A DNA stretch of 14,423 bases from an uncultured Victivallales bacterium (GTDB lineage: Bacteria; Verrucomicrobiota; Lentisphaeria; Victivallales; UBA1829). Both the position numbers and the translations under genes were made by a program. Location of the stretch: NCBI GenBank assembly GCA_934661375.1, contig CAKUJH010000055.1, forward strand, positions 1 to 14,423. The letters are read 5' to 3'. The notes under the pieces are model-generated. The model saw only the letters and a list, made by a program, of their open reading frames with translations. It was not told the DNA's origin and searched no databases. This document shows, piece by piece, positions 6,758 through 14,124 of the stretch (within the stretch, counting starts at the first letter, position 1; each line of letters opens with the position of its first letter).

Positions 6758-8056
6758 ATGAAAAATCTGTTGAGTTTCGCGTTGCTGCTTGCTGCGGTAG
6801 CATTGTTTGCCAATGCCGGAGTTTTCCGGGGAAGCGGACAGACCGTCGTGCTGGATTCCACAGTGCAGATCCAGATGGCGGAGGAGATCGTAACCATGAT
6901 CCCGATGCGGGGCAATTATCCCATCGACAGTTCCTGCCGCAACCTCGACCCGATGAAATTCCACTGCGTTTTCAAACTGCGCAATCTGACCGATCGGGCC
7001 GTGACGGTTCCGGTCGGATTTCCGATTGCCTCCGGAGCTTTGTGGTTCCGGGATAAAACCAAGATCAATCAGACCGAAGTGATCGCGAATTTCAGCTTTA
7101 TCGCCGGAACGAAGGAGAAAACCTTTCCGGTCCGCTATGTGCCGTTTGACAAAAAGAAGAAATTCAGCAATATCTTTCTCTGGGAGATGACCTTTCAGCC
7201 GAAACAGGAGATCGAACTGTTTGTCTGCTATACCATGCCGGGGTATCTGGGGCTGGCGACCACGCAAAAGGGAGACCGGCCGAGGGAAAACATTTTCAAA
7301 CTCAAACACCGCTATCTTGAAAATCTTGAATTCGCTGCCGGGCAAGGTCAGATGTATGTCACGGAGACCGGGAAAAGCTGGGCGGGAAAGATCGAAAAAG
7401 CTGTGTTCCGGATCGTTCCCTTCGCCTTTGAAGAATATCTGACGAAACGCGGCGCGTTTGAGAATCCAGGAGAAGAGAATAATCCGCGCAAGGATATTAA
7501 AATTGATTTGCTGAAAACGGCTCCCATGATACGCAAATGGATCCCGGAATACCAACAGTGGAAGCTGGTCAAGGACAAACAAAACCGGAATCTTTATCTG
7601 GAACTTGTCTATACTCCTTTTGAGCCGAAAAGCAAAGCAGACAACTTGCAGTTCTTTTATGTGTTTCCCTGCATTCCAGTCACGATGGAACAGTTCGGCA
7701 GTCTCCTGGCTTTCATAAAAAAAAGTATGGAGAAAGAATATGCCAGGCGTGAAGAAATGCTGAAATTCTGGGCGGATGCCGAAAAGCGCAAAACCCATCC
7801 GGCCAGTCAAATAAAAGATGCTGCGGCTTATTGGCAGAGGGTCGGACCCTATACTCCGGCCGTGGAACGCAATCTTGCCGATGCCGTTCTGGAGTTTTAC
7901 GGAATCCGCAGAAACAATCCGGAAATCAGGGATTTTCTGGAACGACAATGCTGGTATCCGGCGGAACCGCGGCCCATTGATCCGGCCTTGAAAAAACATC
8001 TGTTGAAAGCCGCTGCAAAAAGCGGAAGCGATGATTACTGTGCTGGACATAAATAA
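6758..8056 (+). CDS. Secreted protein, DUF4424-like N-terminal region
   Basis: 432 residues, with an excellent ribosome site (AGGAGG at 6746-6751, six bases from the ATG) that overlaps the previous stop codon. Residues 1-20 are a clear signal peptide (hydrophobic LLSFALLLAAVALF, then ANA and GVF). The mature N-terminus has VFRGSGQTVVLDSTVQIQMA, then EEIVTMIP, followed by CVFKLRNLTDRAVTVPVGFP. This is a beta-rich pattern of the DUF4424 type as I recall it: unstable-looking N-terminus, I-M-E-E, then V-F-N-T ... V-FP. The C-terminal third is helical (MEKEYARREEMLKFWADAEK and a run to LLKAAAKSG) and may be a binding or scaffold region. Last gene of the operon; it probably works at the outer face with the three membrane proteins. 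The family link is tentative and the role unknown. Confidence 0.8.
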   Translation: MKNLLSFALLLAAVALFANAGVFRGSGQTVVLDSTVQIQMAEEIVTMIPMRGNYPIDSSCRNLDPMKFHCVFKLRNLTDRAVTVPVGFPIASGALWFRDKTKINQTEVIANFSFIAGTKEKTFPVRYVPFDKKKKFSNIFLWEMTFQPKQEIELFVCYTMPGYLGLATTQKGDRPRENIFKLKHRYLENLEFAAGQGQMYVTETGKSWAGKIEKAVFRIVPFAFEEYLTKRGAFENPGEENNPRKDIKIDLLKTAPMIRKWIPEYQQWKLVKDKQNRNLYLELVYTPFEPKSKADNLQFFYVFPCIPVTMEQFGSLLAFIKKSMEKEYARREEMLKFWADAEKRKTHPASQIKDAAAYWQRVGPYTPAVERNLADAVLEFYGIRRNNPEIRDFLERQCWYPAEPRPIDPALKKHLLKAAAKSGSDDYCAGHK

Positions 8057-8070
8057 CATCATGTACTGTA

Positions 8071-8371
8071 TTGCCATACCCAAACCTGGAGAATGGTACG
8101 ATGAAAATAATACACGAGGTCAAAAGTATTCCGGCGAAGCGCAGAAAACTGCCGCGAAAAGAAGCTCACGAGGAAAAATATCCGGAGATTCAGAAGGAAG
8201 CCCGTGAAACAGGGGCAAAGATCATGTGGGCCGATGAGACTTGCGCTCTTGCCGGTGAGGGATGAATTGACGCGCGCTGTTCAAACTCATCTTGAGAAAA
8301 AAGATAAGGCATCGGTCAAGCGGCTTTTCCATAAACCGGAAGTCCGATGCGCAGCGGAAAACGAACAATGA
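8071..8371 (+). pseudogene. IS630-family transposase relic, internally deleted and frameshifted
   Basis: Two frames hold recognisable pieces. Frame one (8071-8265) has EKYPEIQKEARETGAKIMWA, then DE, which matches the YP-I...A...GA-I-W-DE motif around the first catalytic Asp of IS630 transposases. Frame two (8234-8371, ATG at 8234) has RDELTRAVQTHLEKKDKASV followed by KRLFHKPEVRCAAEN, which matches the extreme C-terminus of the same family (HL..L......V...F..P.VRYAA). The two pieces lie almost end to end, so the segment with the other catalytic acids has been lost. The N-terminal helix-turn-helix part is also missing. No terminal repeats were found. GGAG at 8088 ahead of the ATG at 8101 is probably fortuitous. 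Confidence 0.68.
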
Positions 8372-8411
8372 GATTATTTATGTCCAGTACAATAAAGAGT
8401 TGACTGTTTCA

Positions 8412-8498
8412 GCGTCAAACCATTTTTGACGCATCGGCAGTGATTTTTTCTTGAAAAAGCCATGGAAAATCAAATTACAACAACTTCCGTCACTGCCG
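8412..8498. terminator. Hairpins between converging genes, possible bidirectional terminator
   Basis: A hairpin with perfect 8-bp arms, GCGTCAAA (8412-8419) and TTTGACGC (8425-8432), has a 5-base loop. Next to it, CGGCAGTGA (8435-8443) is inverted at 8490-8498, overlapping the stop codon of the minus-strand hydrolase gene. On the plus strand a TTTTTT run (8444-8449) follows. The position between the end of the plus-strand unit and the end of the minus-strand operon fits a transcription stop, but neither hairpin is a classic GC stem with a direct U-tract. Confidence 0.35.
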
Positions 8499-11246
8499 GA
8501 CCTGATATTTCAGAATGGACTCCACTTCAAATTTTCCGCCCGGCGGGAGCGTGATCTCACGATACAGGGATTCCACCGTGTGAAGGATCGAATTGCTCCA
8601 GAAATACAATCCTGCAGCCTTTGGGAAGTTGAAAGTCCAGGTTTCCCGTCCGGCTTTCAGTATTGCGTTTGTATCGCCGGTCATGGTTTTTGCTCCTGCT
8701 GCCCAGTACCAGTTCAGTTTCACCCCTTCTCTGAGATATACATCCGGCGGCATAACTTTGCCGTTGACCCGGACTTCCGGAGTGTGACGTGTTTCCCAGA
8801 CGCTGTAAGGCGTATTCTTAATCCGGAATCCGAACTTCATTGTCTTTTCTGTCGGATTGGTGAACTGGTCATACAGCCGGAGCGAACCGTTGTCTGCCAG
8901 TTCTATCCGCTTTTCCATAAGCAGGCCGGCCAGAGGATTGCCATCTCCGCCGGCTTCGGTGTCTGCCTGAATAGAGGCCGTCAGCGTCACGGACGGCACT
9001 TTCCCTTTCAAGTCAATGTTTTTGACCCTGTATTCATGTGATTCGGACTGTCCGGGGTCATAGAACTGAACTTCACTCAGCATTCCGTTGGGACGTCCCA
9101 CCGGACGGTACTGTCCGACAGTCCATTCTTCAATGCGGCCGTTTCTGCCGGGATTGACGGTAATGTAATTTTCGCCGTTGATCAGATTCAGCATAATGGC
9201 GTCTTTGAAGATACGCCATTGGGACGCTCGGCTTCCTTCCTGATTGAACTGGTAGATGCTGTCGTCTCCGGCGGCGATCGGCTGTCGGTCATGCAGTTGA
9301 TTACGCAGAGACTGCTGGCTGACTGCCGGGAAATTTTCCTTCCGGTCTGAAATCCGGATGACCGCGCAGCCGTCCGCTTCGACTTCCACCAGAAACCCTT
9401 TGCGGATATTTTCCGCCGTAAGTCCGGTGTAGTTCTTTCTCCCGCTCAGATCCGCCGCGGTGGAGTTATTGCCCTGATAGCCGGGAATGGCGACTTCGAG
9501 GAAAGCCTTTTCCTGAGAGTAATTCAGGACCGACAGTACGTAGCAGCCATTTTTTTCATGCAAGTGGGCCCTGATTTTTTCAGTAAGATTCGGATAATCC
9601 ACAACCTTGAGATTTCCTTTTTCATCAAAGAGTTTCAGTTTCCGCGAATTGACAGCACGGAATTTCAGTTCTTTGCTCAAATCGTGTCCGGCATACACCT
9701 CTTCGAGACCAGCGAGCAGACCGGCTGTTTCCGTGATCGCCGTCATGTAGCGGCCATCCAATGTATCTGTCGGATAGAACATCAGACCGGGGGCACGGAG
9801 CGCAATTGTGGCGATCATGTTCTGCCGGATCTTTTCCGGAGAATAACGCACGAAGAAACGTTCCGCTTCCTCGGCGGGGTCGATCCACGGCAGGATTTCA
9901 GCGTGTTTGGCATTTTCCATGGCGTATTTGAGGACATCGTAATATTCCACGCCGCTGCAGTAGTTCATAATGGAATAGAAATCCGTTATGGAATCCACTG
10001 CGCTGACATCCACGGCATCCCAGCTGGTGAGATAGGCCTCGGCAGGCCGCAATTCCGTGGTACAGAAAGAGACTTTCATCCCCGGATAATGTTTGCGGAC
10101 GCCTTCCGCGATTTTATTCATGATGATTTTATTCTGATGGATCTTGTAGAGCTGCCACTTGCGATTCAGCGGCTGTCCCGCACTTATCTCGCTGCGCGAA
10201 GGTACGCGGGAAAGTTTGGCAAATTCTGCAAAATCTTTAAGACAGTTATCACAGGTTCCTCCGGTCGCACGCGGCTCGTAGTCAATCATGAAAGTGTTCA
10301 TGGATGGTGCATATTTCTTGACTTTCGCAATGGCGCGGCGCAAATATTCTCCATAGAAGAGACCTTCCGGGTCTTTCATCAGATATTGCGGGCAGATTCC
10401 CTGCGGATCAATTTTCCCGCTGCCGTCCACGAAAGGCGGAACACCGGGACGGACCAGGCGGTTGCGGACATAAAACCCGAGGTCGTCGCAGTCCGTGTCC
10501 TGCAGGATCATGGTGGAGTGCTCTGTTGCCCAGGAGAAGTAATAAAATTCGCAGTAACGATTGAACAGGTCAAGGCTCTGTTTCGGGTGAAAGAAATGCT
10601 CCCAGCCGAAAGTCACGAAAAGTTTCGGAGTAAGAGAACTCCAGAATTCCAGCTTGCGCTGAAAAATCGAAGTGTCGGGATGCCCGGCACAGGGAAATTC
10701 CGTCACGCTCAACCGGAATTTTTTGAACCGGTGCTGAGGCTGCTGGAGTTCAGGCAGGACCATAAGCCGGAAACTGCCGGAAGCGATGGTCTTTCCCGCG
10801 CGTTCAAAACCGTAAAACACTGGAGCGGAAAGCCCTGCGGACCCTTTGTCCGCTTCCAGATAGAGATAAAAGCCGCAACGCCATGGGTTGCTGTTTTCCT
10901 GTATGGAGATGTGTTGGAAATCGATTTTTTCCAAACGATACCTGCGGAGCGGCTTGCCGTCATGATCTGTTTTCTCCTCCCGGAACGGCAGATCTTTCTG
11001 AGGGACGAAGCGGGTGCAGGCACGGATCAGCCGGACCTGCGGAGGAAGATCTATCACAAAATCCGGCGGCTGCGCCAAAAGCGCATTGCGGTTGCCCTGC
11101 GGCATGACCATGACGAGATAAGGGTAATTTTCTGTTATGGAATAATTGTTGCGCTGGAATGTGACAGGAAACAGCGTAACGTTTCCAATGTCCGCGCCGT
11201 TCAGACACAGTGCCGGGAGCAGAAACAGCCAAAGCAAATGTTTCAT
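8490..11246 (-). CDS. Large secreted TIM-barrel glycoside hydrolase-like protein
   Basis: 918 residues starting MKHLLWLFLLPALCLNGADI, a signal peptide of about 18 residues. It is therefore exported. GAGAG lies just upstream of the ATG. Residues about 20-165 look like an N-terminal beta domain. About 170-520 resemble a (beta/alpha)8 barrel, with FMIDYEP (Glu324 a candidate catalytic acid) followed by TCDNCLKDFAEF (Cys332, Cys335) and later DAVDVSAVDS and HAEILPWID. Residues about 525-635 look like a beta domain, and about 650-918 a second large beta-sandwich (supersandwich-like). The DYE...C-x2-C arrangement occurs in several unassigned hydrolase-like families from PVC bacteria; I cannot assign a CAZy family. 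Last gene of the minus-strand operon, 27 bases after its neighbour. It probably cleaves a polysaccharide outside the cytoplasm. Activity is inferred from fold and context only. Confidence 0.7.
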   Translation of the reverse strand: MKHLLWLFLLPALCLNGADIGNVTLFPVTFQRNNYSITENYPYLVMVMPQGNRNALLAQPPDFVIDLPPQVRLIRACTRFVPQKDLPFREEKTDHDGKPLRRYRLEKIDFQHISIQENSNPWRCGFYLYLEADKGSAGLSAPVFYGFERAGKTIASGSFRLMVLPELQQPQHRFKKFRLSVTEFPCAGHPDTSIFQRKLEFWSSLTPKLFVTFGWEHFFHPKQSLDLFNRYCEFYYFSWATEHSTMILQDTDCDDLGFYVRNRLVRPGVPPFVDGSGKIDPQGICPQYLMKDPEGLFYGEYLRRAIAKVKKYAPSMNTFMIDYEPRATGGTCDNCLKDFAEFAKLSRVPSRSEISAGQPLNRKWQLYKIHQNKIIMNKIAEGVRKHYPGMKVSFCTTELRPAEAYLTSWDAVDVSAVDSITDFYSIMNYCSGVEYYDVLKYAMENAKHAEILPWIDPAEEAERFFVRYSPEKIRQNMIATIALRAPGLMFYPTDTLDGRYMTAITETAGLLAGLEEVYAGHDLSKELKFRAVNSRKLKLFDEKGNLKVVDYPNLTEKIRAHLHEKNGCYVLSVLNYSQEKAFLEVAIPGYQGNNSTAADLSGRKNYTGLTAENIRKGFLVEVEADGCAVIRISDRKENFPAVSQQSLRNQLHDRQPIAAGDDSIYQFNQEGSRASQWRIFKDAIMLNLINGENYITVNPGRNGRIEEWTVGQYRPVGRPNGMLSEVQFYDPGQSESHEYRVKNIDLKGKVPSVTLTASIQADTEAGGDGNPLAGLLMEKRIELADNGSLRLYDQFTNPTEKTMKFGFRIKNTPYSVWETRHTPEVRVNGKVMPPDVYLREGVKLNWYWAAGAKTMTGDTNAILKAGRETWTFNFPKAAGLYFWSNSILHTVESLYREITLPPGGKFEVESILKYQVRQ

Positions 11247-11273
11247 CGTATTCTCTCTTTCAGCAAGGGGTGA

Positions 11274-12098
11274 TCACTTGATATCGTTTTTCAACCGGGC
11301 ATAAAGTTCAGCGGCATTCAAAGCCGCATTCCGGGCATCAACAGGCATGATGTAAAAGGAATAACATCCTTTGTCCCCCTTTTTCAGCTCTCTGCTCTGT
11401 TGATACATGAATTCCGCAGTGTAGTAGTATTGGTCGGTTGAAGCATACAGCAACATGCCGGGGAGTTCATTCCAGGATTTCCAGCTGCCGGCGAGAATCA
11501 TCACGCCGTATGTATCTTTTCCTGAAAATGTGATATAGGGAAAGTCCGTATTGCGGTTAATTCCGAACCATTCCCCTTTTTGAACGGCGCGGAACTGCAT
11601 GACGGAATTATTCATGTATCCTGTGAGATTGTAAGCATTCTGCGGCATGCCGAAACTGCAGTAGATGCGCTTGGATCTGAAGTCTTTCTTGACCTCATAA
11701 TCATAGGCAACCTTGAGTCCGGGATAATTGCCGAATTCAATTGTGCGGACGACAATGATGTTTTCCCAGTCATATTGGACCTTCCAGACACCCTTGTTGA
11801 CATCCAACAGGATTTCTTTGACCCGGTCTGCCGGAGTTTTCGATTCTGTTTCCAGTTTGCCGTCCGGCGTCTGGCAGGAAATGCTGAAACTGTTCAGATA
11901 AATCTGGCCTTTCTGCTGGAGCGAGGATATTGCATAGGCGGATCCCGCCGGTCCTGTGATCATCATGAACGAACCATGCGTTATTGCGGAATAGCTGGCT
12001 TCTCTCTGTACTGTGAGCGGTTCATTGGCAATCAGGGTAAAAATGCTTCCGGCGGAAAACAGTGCCGCAGCGCATGCTTTGCTGAATGAAAACATCAT
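11274..12098 (-). CDS. Secreted beta-rich protein, possible carbohydrate-binding or supersandwich domain
   Basis: 274 residues with a signal peptide (MMFSFSKACAAALFSAGSIF, then TLIANE; cleavage near 24-25). AGGAG (12106-12110) sits seven bases before the ATG at 12098; the second ATG, three bases further on, is also possible. The mature part is nearly all predicted beta strand (SYSAITHGSFMMITGP, IIVVRTIEFGNYPGLKVAYD, GKDTYGVMILAGSWKSW) and ends in a short helix (NAALNAAELYARLKND). The pattern resembles the galactose-mutarotase-type beta-sandwich domains that accompany polysaccharide lyases and hydrolases, and has a similar feel to residues 690-900 of the downstream protein. No catalytic motif was recognised. 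It sits between the pseudopilin and the large hydrolase in one operon, so a role in substrate binding at the cell surface is plausible. Confidence 0.72.
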   Translation of the reverse strand: MMFSFSKACAAALFSAGSIFTLIANEPLTVQREASYSAITHGSFMMITGPAGSAYAISSLQQKGQIYLNSFSISCQTPDGKLETESKTPADRVKEILLDVNKGVWKVQYDWENIIVVRTIEFGNYPGLKVAYDYEVKKDFRSKRIYCSFGMPQNAYNLTGYMNNSVMQFRAVQKGEWFGINRNTDFPYITFSGKDTYGVMILAGSWKSWNELPGMLLYASTDQYYYTAEFMYQQSRELKKGDKGCYSFYIMPVDARNAALNAAELYARLKNDIK

Positions 12099-12136
12099 GT
12101 GAGGACTCCTTTTCTGTTTATGGTAAGGTTAAAAGA

Positions 12137-12934
12137 TTATTGCCATGGATGATAAGCGGGGTAACTGCCCCAGTATACATAGTTGACCGCCGGTTTGAAT
12201 CCCGCGGAGTGTCCATCGTTAAACAGCAGGTTGAACCGCCTGCCGGCATGTCTTGCTCCGATTTGTCCGCCGCCGGAAATGAACGAATCATTGAACAGCA
12301 TGGCATGGGAAGGGTCGGATACGATATACCCGCCGCTGATGATCTCTCCGCTATAAACGTTGAGACCGAAAATCATCAGTTCGCCGCCGGTGTTGACATA
12401 TTCCGGATTGGCGTCTGCCAGCATTGCGAAATGCGACGGCCGTTTGAACAGCCTTCTGACGGGCACTTGAAAACCATTATTCTTCACATCATACTCGTTG
12501 CCGAAATAAAAGTTGTATTTGTAGTTGGAGCCATACCAGTCGTTATTCGTCCGGCCCTCCAGATACAATAATTTGTTTTCCGCCGGACAACGGAGCACCT
12601 TGTAGTTCAGGAGATACTTGTAACTGTCTCCTGCCAGGTCCAGCCACCAGCAGTTGGTGAAACAGGCGAGGATGAAATAATCGCTGTAATCTTCCGCATA
12701 CTGGTTGTTGGCGAGTCCCAGCTGCTTCTGATTGTTCATGCAGGCTATTTCATGCGCTTTCTTCCGGGCATTATTCAGTGCCGGCAGCAGCATTCCGGCA
12801 AGGATCGCAATAATCGCAATCACGATGAGGAGTTCTATAAGGGTGAAAATCTTGTTCTGATATTTTTTGCGGTACACAGGGAATGTGAATGCACAATGGC
12901 CATACCTGCCTTCATCTGTATGTCGGTGAGACAT
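12137..12934 (-). CDS. Pseudopilin-like protein with type III (prepilin) N-terminal signal
   Basis: 265 residues with GGAGG (12940-12944) five bases from the ATG. After a long basic leader, residues 30-53 read FTLIELLIVIAIIAILAGML, then LPAL, the prepilin signature with Glu34 at the +5 position. The residue before the cleavage site is Ile29 (KI/FTLIE), not the usual Gly. NNARKKAHEIACMNNQKQLG follows, typical of PVC pseudopilins. Near the C-terminus is HAGRRFNLLFNDGH, a variant of the H-x9-DG motif with ten residues between H and DG. Such proteins belong to type II secretion or type IV pilus-like machines and are very numerous in Lentisphaerae (recalled). It is the first gene of the operon with the two secreted proteins downstream (38 bp gap). 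Export or surface display of those proteins is a reasonable inference. Confidence 0.88.
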   Translation of the reverse strand: MSHRHTDEGRYGHCAFTFPVYRKKYQNKIFTLIELLIVIAIIAILAGMLLPALNNARKKAHEIACMNNQKQLGLANNQYAEDYSDYFILACFTNCWWLDLAGDSYKYLLNYKVLRCPAENKLLYLEGRTNNDWYGSNYKYNFYFGNEYDVKNNGFQVPVRRLFKRPSHFAMLADANPEYVNTGGELMIFGLNVYSGEIISGGYIVSDPSHAMLFNDSFISGGGQIGARHAGRRFNLLFNDGHSAGFKPAVNYVYWGSYPAYHPWQ

Positions 12935-12973
12935 TGATACCTCCTGTCTGTTGGATTTTCAGATTATATTAGT

Positions 12974-13001
12974 ATTATAAGTGAAAAACGTATTTTGACA
13001 A
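12974..13001 (-). promoter_or_regulatory. Promoter for the pseudopilin/hydrolase operon
   Basis: Minus strand: TTGTCA (13001-12996), a 16-bp spacer and TATAAT (12979-12974), 40 bases upstream of the pseudopilin start. It does not carry the leader element found at 808-905 and 14033-14092. The 109-bp space up to the regulator gene holds nothing else recognisable. Confidence 0.75.
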
Positions 13002-13043
13002 GAGGAGAAGGCGGTTTTATTTTTGAAACATTTTAAACAAAAG

Positions 13044-13991
13044 TCAAATGCTTTCCCGTTCAATGAAATGATACGGAATCAGGATTTCTGCGGGAGACGG
13101 CTGGTGATGAATGCGCCGGAGCAGAAGCCGGACGGATTGTCTGGCGAGTTCGTCAAAATCCTGGGACAAAGCCGTGAGGGGCGGAATTGTAAATGGCGTG
13201 ACGGCATGATATTCCAGCGCCAGCATGGACAGGTCATCCGGTATCCTGACTCCGTGGCGGGAAAGCCGGAAGAGCAGCTGCGGGGCGTAAGTCTCGCCCG
13301 CGGCAAAGACGGCGTCCGCCTTTTTCCGTATGATGTTGTCCGCGATTGCATCCAGATCATTGGCCAGAGTCTGCTCCTCGTGGAAAGAGTCTGCGGAGAT
13401 TCTCTTTTTACGGCAGAATTCATGGAATGCTTCTACCCGTTTTTTTGCATTCAGGTTGTCGCTCAAAAGAGAAGACACGAACGCAATGCGGCGGCGTCCT
13501 CTGCTGTACAGGTGTTCCAGCCCCAGCGTGATTCCCTGTTTTTCATCGGAGGTCACCTGATAAATCCCCTCGCGCGGATTGGAAGTCGCATTCAATACGA
13601 CCAGCGGCGTGGCGTGTTCTTCCGGCCACTGTTTTTCCAGCCCGGCTGTCCATACGATGGAGATGACTCCTGCGTAGGCATGGTCCTGCAGAGCTTCCAG
13701 ATCGCAGTCGGAGATGATCTCTCCGTGAAACCGGTTTGCGGAAAGTTCTTTCATGAGCGAGGAGAGAAGGATGCCGGTGTAACCTTCAAATCCAAAACCG
13801 GGAATGACGACGGCGACCAGTTTCTTATAGTGATCCGGCAGCTGGTAGTGGTATTTCTGTGCCAGCGCGATGACGCGCCGCCGGAGCCCCTGGGTGACAT
13901 TCGGATGATTGGTCAGTGCGCGCAGGACCGTCGCGGGGGCAATTCCCAGCTCCTGTGCCAGTGAACGCAGCGTGACTTTCATTTTCTTCAT
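13044..13991 (-). CDS. LacI-type transcriptional regulator with shortened hinge
   Basis: 315 residues from the ATG at 13991. An upstream in-frame GTG at 14024 abuts its AGGAGG with no spacing and is unlikely as a start. Residues 6-26 (VTLRSLAQELGIAPATVLRA) are the LacI helix-turn-helix, followed by HPNVTQGLRRRVIALAQKYH. The effector domain (about 58-315) is canonical, with RRRIAFVSS, ADAVFAAGE, RIPDDLSMLALE and a C-terminal ALSQDFDELARQSVRLLLRR. Between the two, only YQLPDHYKK is present where the family normally has a longer hinge helix (Y-PN--AR-L). That hinge inserts into the minor groove in LacI/PurR, so DNA binding may differ. Its promoter and leader match those of the hydrolase gene at 922, which suggests autoregulation and control of that gene. 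The ligand is probably a sugar; identity unknown. Confidence 0.85.
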   Translation of the reverse strand: MKKMKVTLRSLAQELGIAPATVLRALTNHPNVTQGLRRRVIALAQKYHYQLPDHYKKLVAVVIPGFGFEGYTGILLSSLMKELSANRFHGEIISDCDLEALQDHAYAGVISIVWTAGLEKQWPEEHATPLVVLNATSNPREGIYQVTSDEKQGITLGLEHLYSRGRRRIAFVSSLLSDNLNAKKRVEAFHEFCRKKRISADSFHEEQTLANDLDAIADNIIRKKADAVFAAGETYAPQLLFRLSRHGVRIPDDLSMLALEYHAVTPFTIPPLTALSQDFDELARQSVRLLLRRIHHQPSPAEILIPYHFIERESI

Positions 13992-14020
13992 ATTCCGCCT
14001 TTCCTGAAAAAATTTTTCAC
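13988..14020 (-). other. Candidate 10-codon leader peptide coupled to the regulator gene
   Basis: AGGAGG (14030-14025) sits four bases before a GTG at 14020-14018 that opens a ten-codon frame (read MKNFFRKGGI). Its TGA stop (13990-13988) overlaps the ATG of the regulator (13991-13989). The best ribosome site in the leader thus serves this short frame and not the regulator, whose own upstream site (GGCGGA) is weak. This could be translational coupling. It could also be chance. Confidence 0.35.
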
Positions 14021-14032
14021 TCACCCTCCTGT

Positions 14033-14092
14033 CCGGTAAAATTGCCGGGATCGTCTGAAATCTTTAATTTGAGCGCGGGAGACCCGGCAATG
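14033..14092 (-). promoter_or_regulatory. Structured 5' leader / operator region of the regulator gene
   Basis: Minus-strand block 14092-14062 matches 808-838 at 28 of 31 positions. TTGCCGGG (14090-14083) pairs with CCCGGCAA (14049-14042), a perfect 8-bp stem at the same place as the 811-818/867-874 stem of the other leader. The 3' arm is also part of CCGGCAATTTTACCGG (14048-14033), the counterpart of the palindrome at 888-904. The stem and the small palindrome share bases and cannot form at once in RNA. AGGAGG follows at 14030-14025. Confidence 0.7.
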
Positions 14093-14096
14093 CATT

Positions 14097-14124
14097 ACTG
14101 TAGCATCTTTCAGCGGCTTTTCAA
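14097..14124 (-). promoter_or_regulatory. Promoter for the LacI-type regulator gene
   Basis: Minus strand: TTGAAA (14124-14119), a 16-bp spacer and TACAGT (14102-14097). The -35 and spacing equal those of the promoter at 779-806. The -10 is weaker, and the regulator copy has three extra bases just after it. Confidence 0.65.

Noticed and set aside
6743..8083. Minus-strand frame of 446 codons opposite the DUF4424-like gene
   Set aside because: The plus-strand gene has an ideal ribosome site and a signal peptide; the antisense frame has no supporting signals.
8309..8350. Inverted repeat GCATCGG (8309-8315) / CCGATGC (8344-8350) as an IS630 end or hairpin
   Set aside because: It lies inside the transposase C-terminal remnant, and seven-base arms over a 28-base loop are easily produced by chance.
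9558..11273. Long open frame on the plus strand (571 codons) opposite the 918-residue hydrolase
   Set aside because: The opposite protein has a signal peptide, a ribosome site and coherent domains. This frame has none and no promoter.
13023..13964. Plus-strand frame of 313 codons opposite the LacI-type gene
   Set aside because: It is a shadow of a clearly recognisable regulator.
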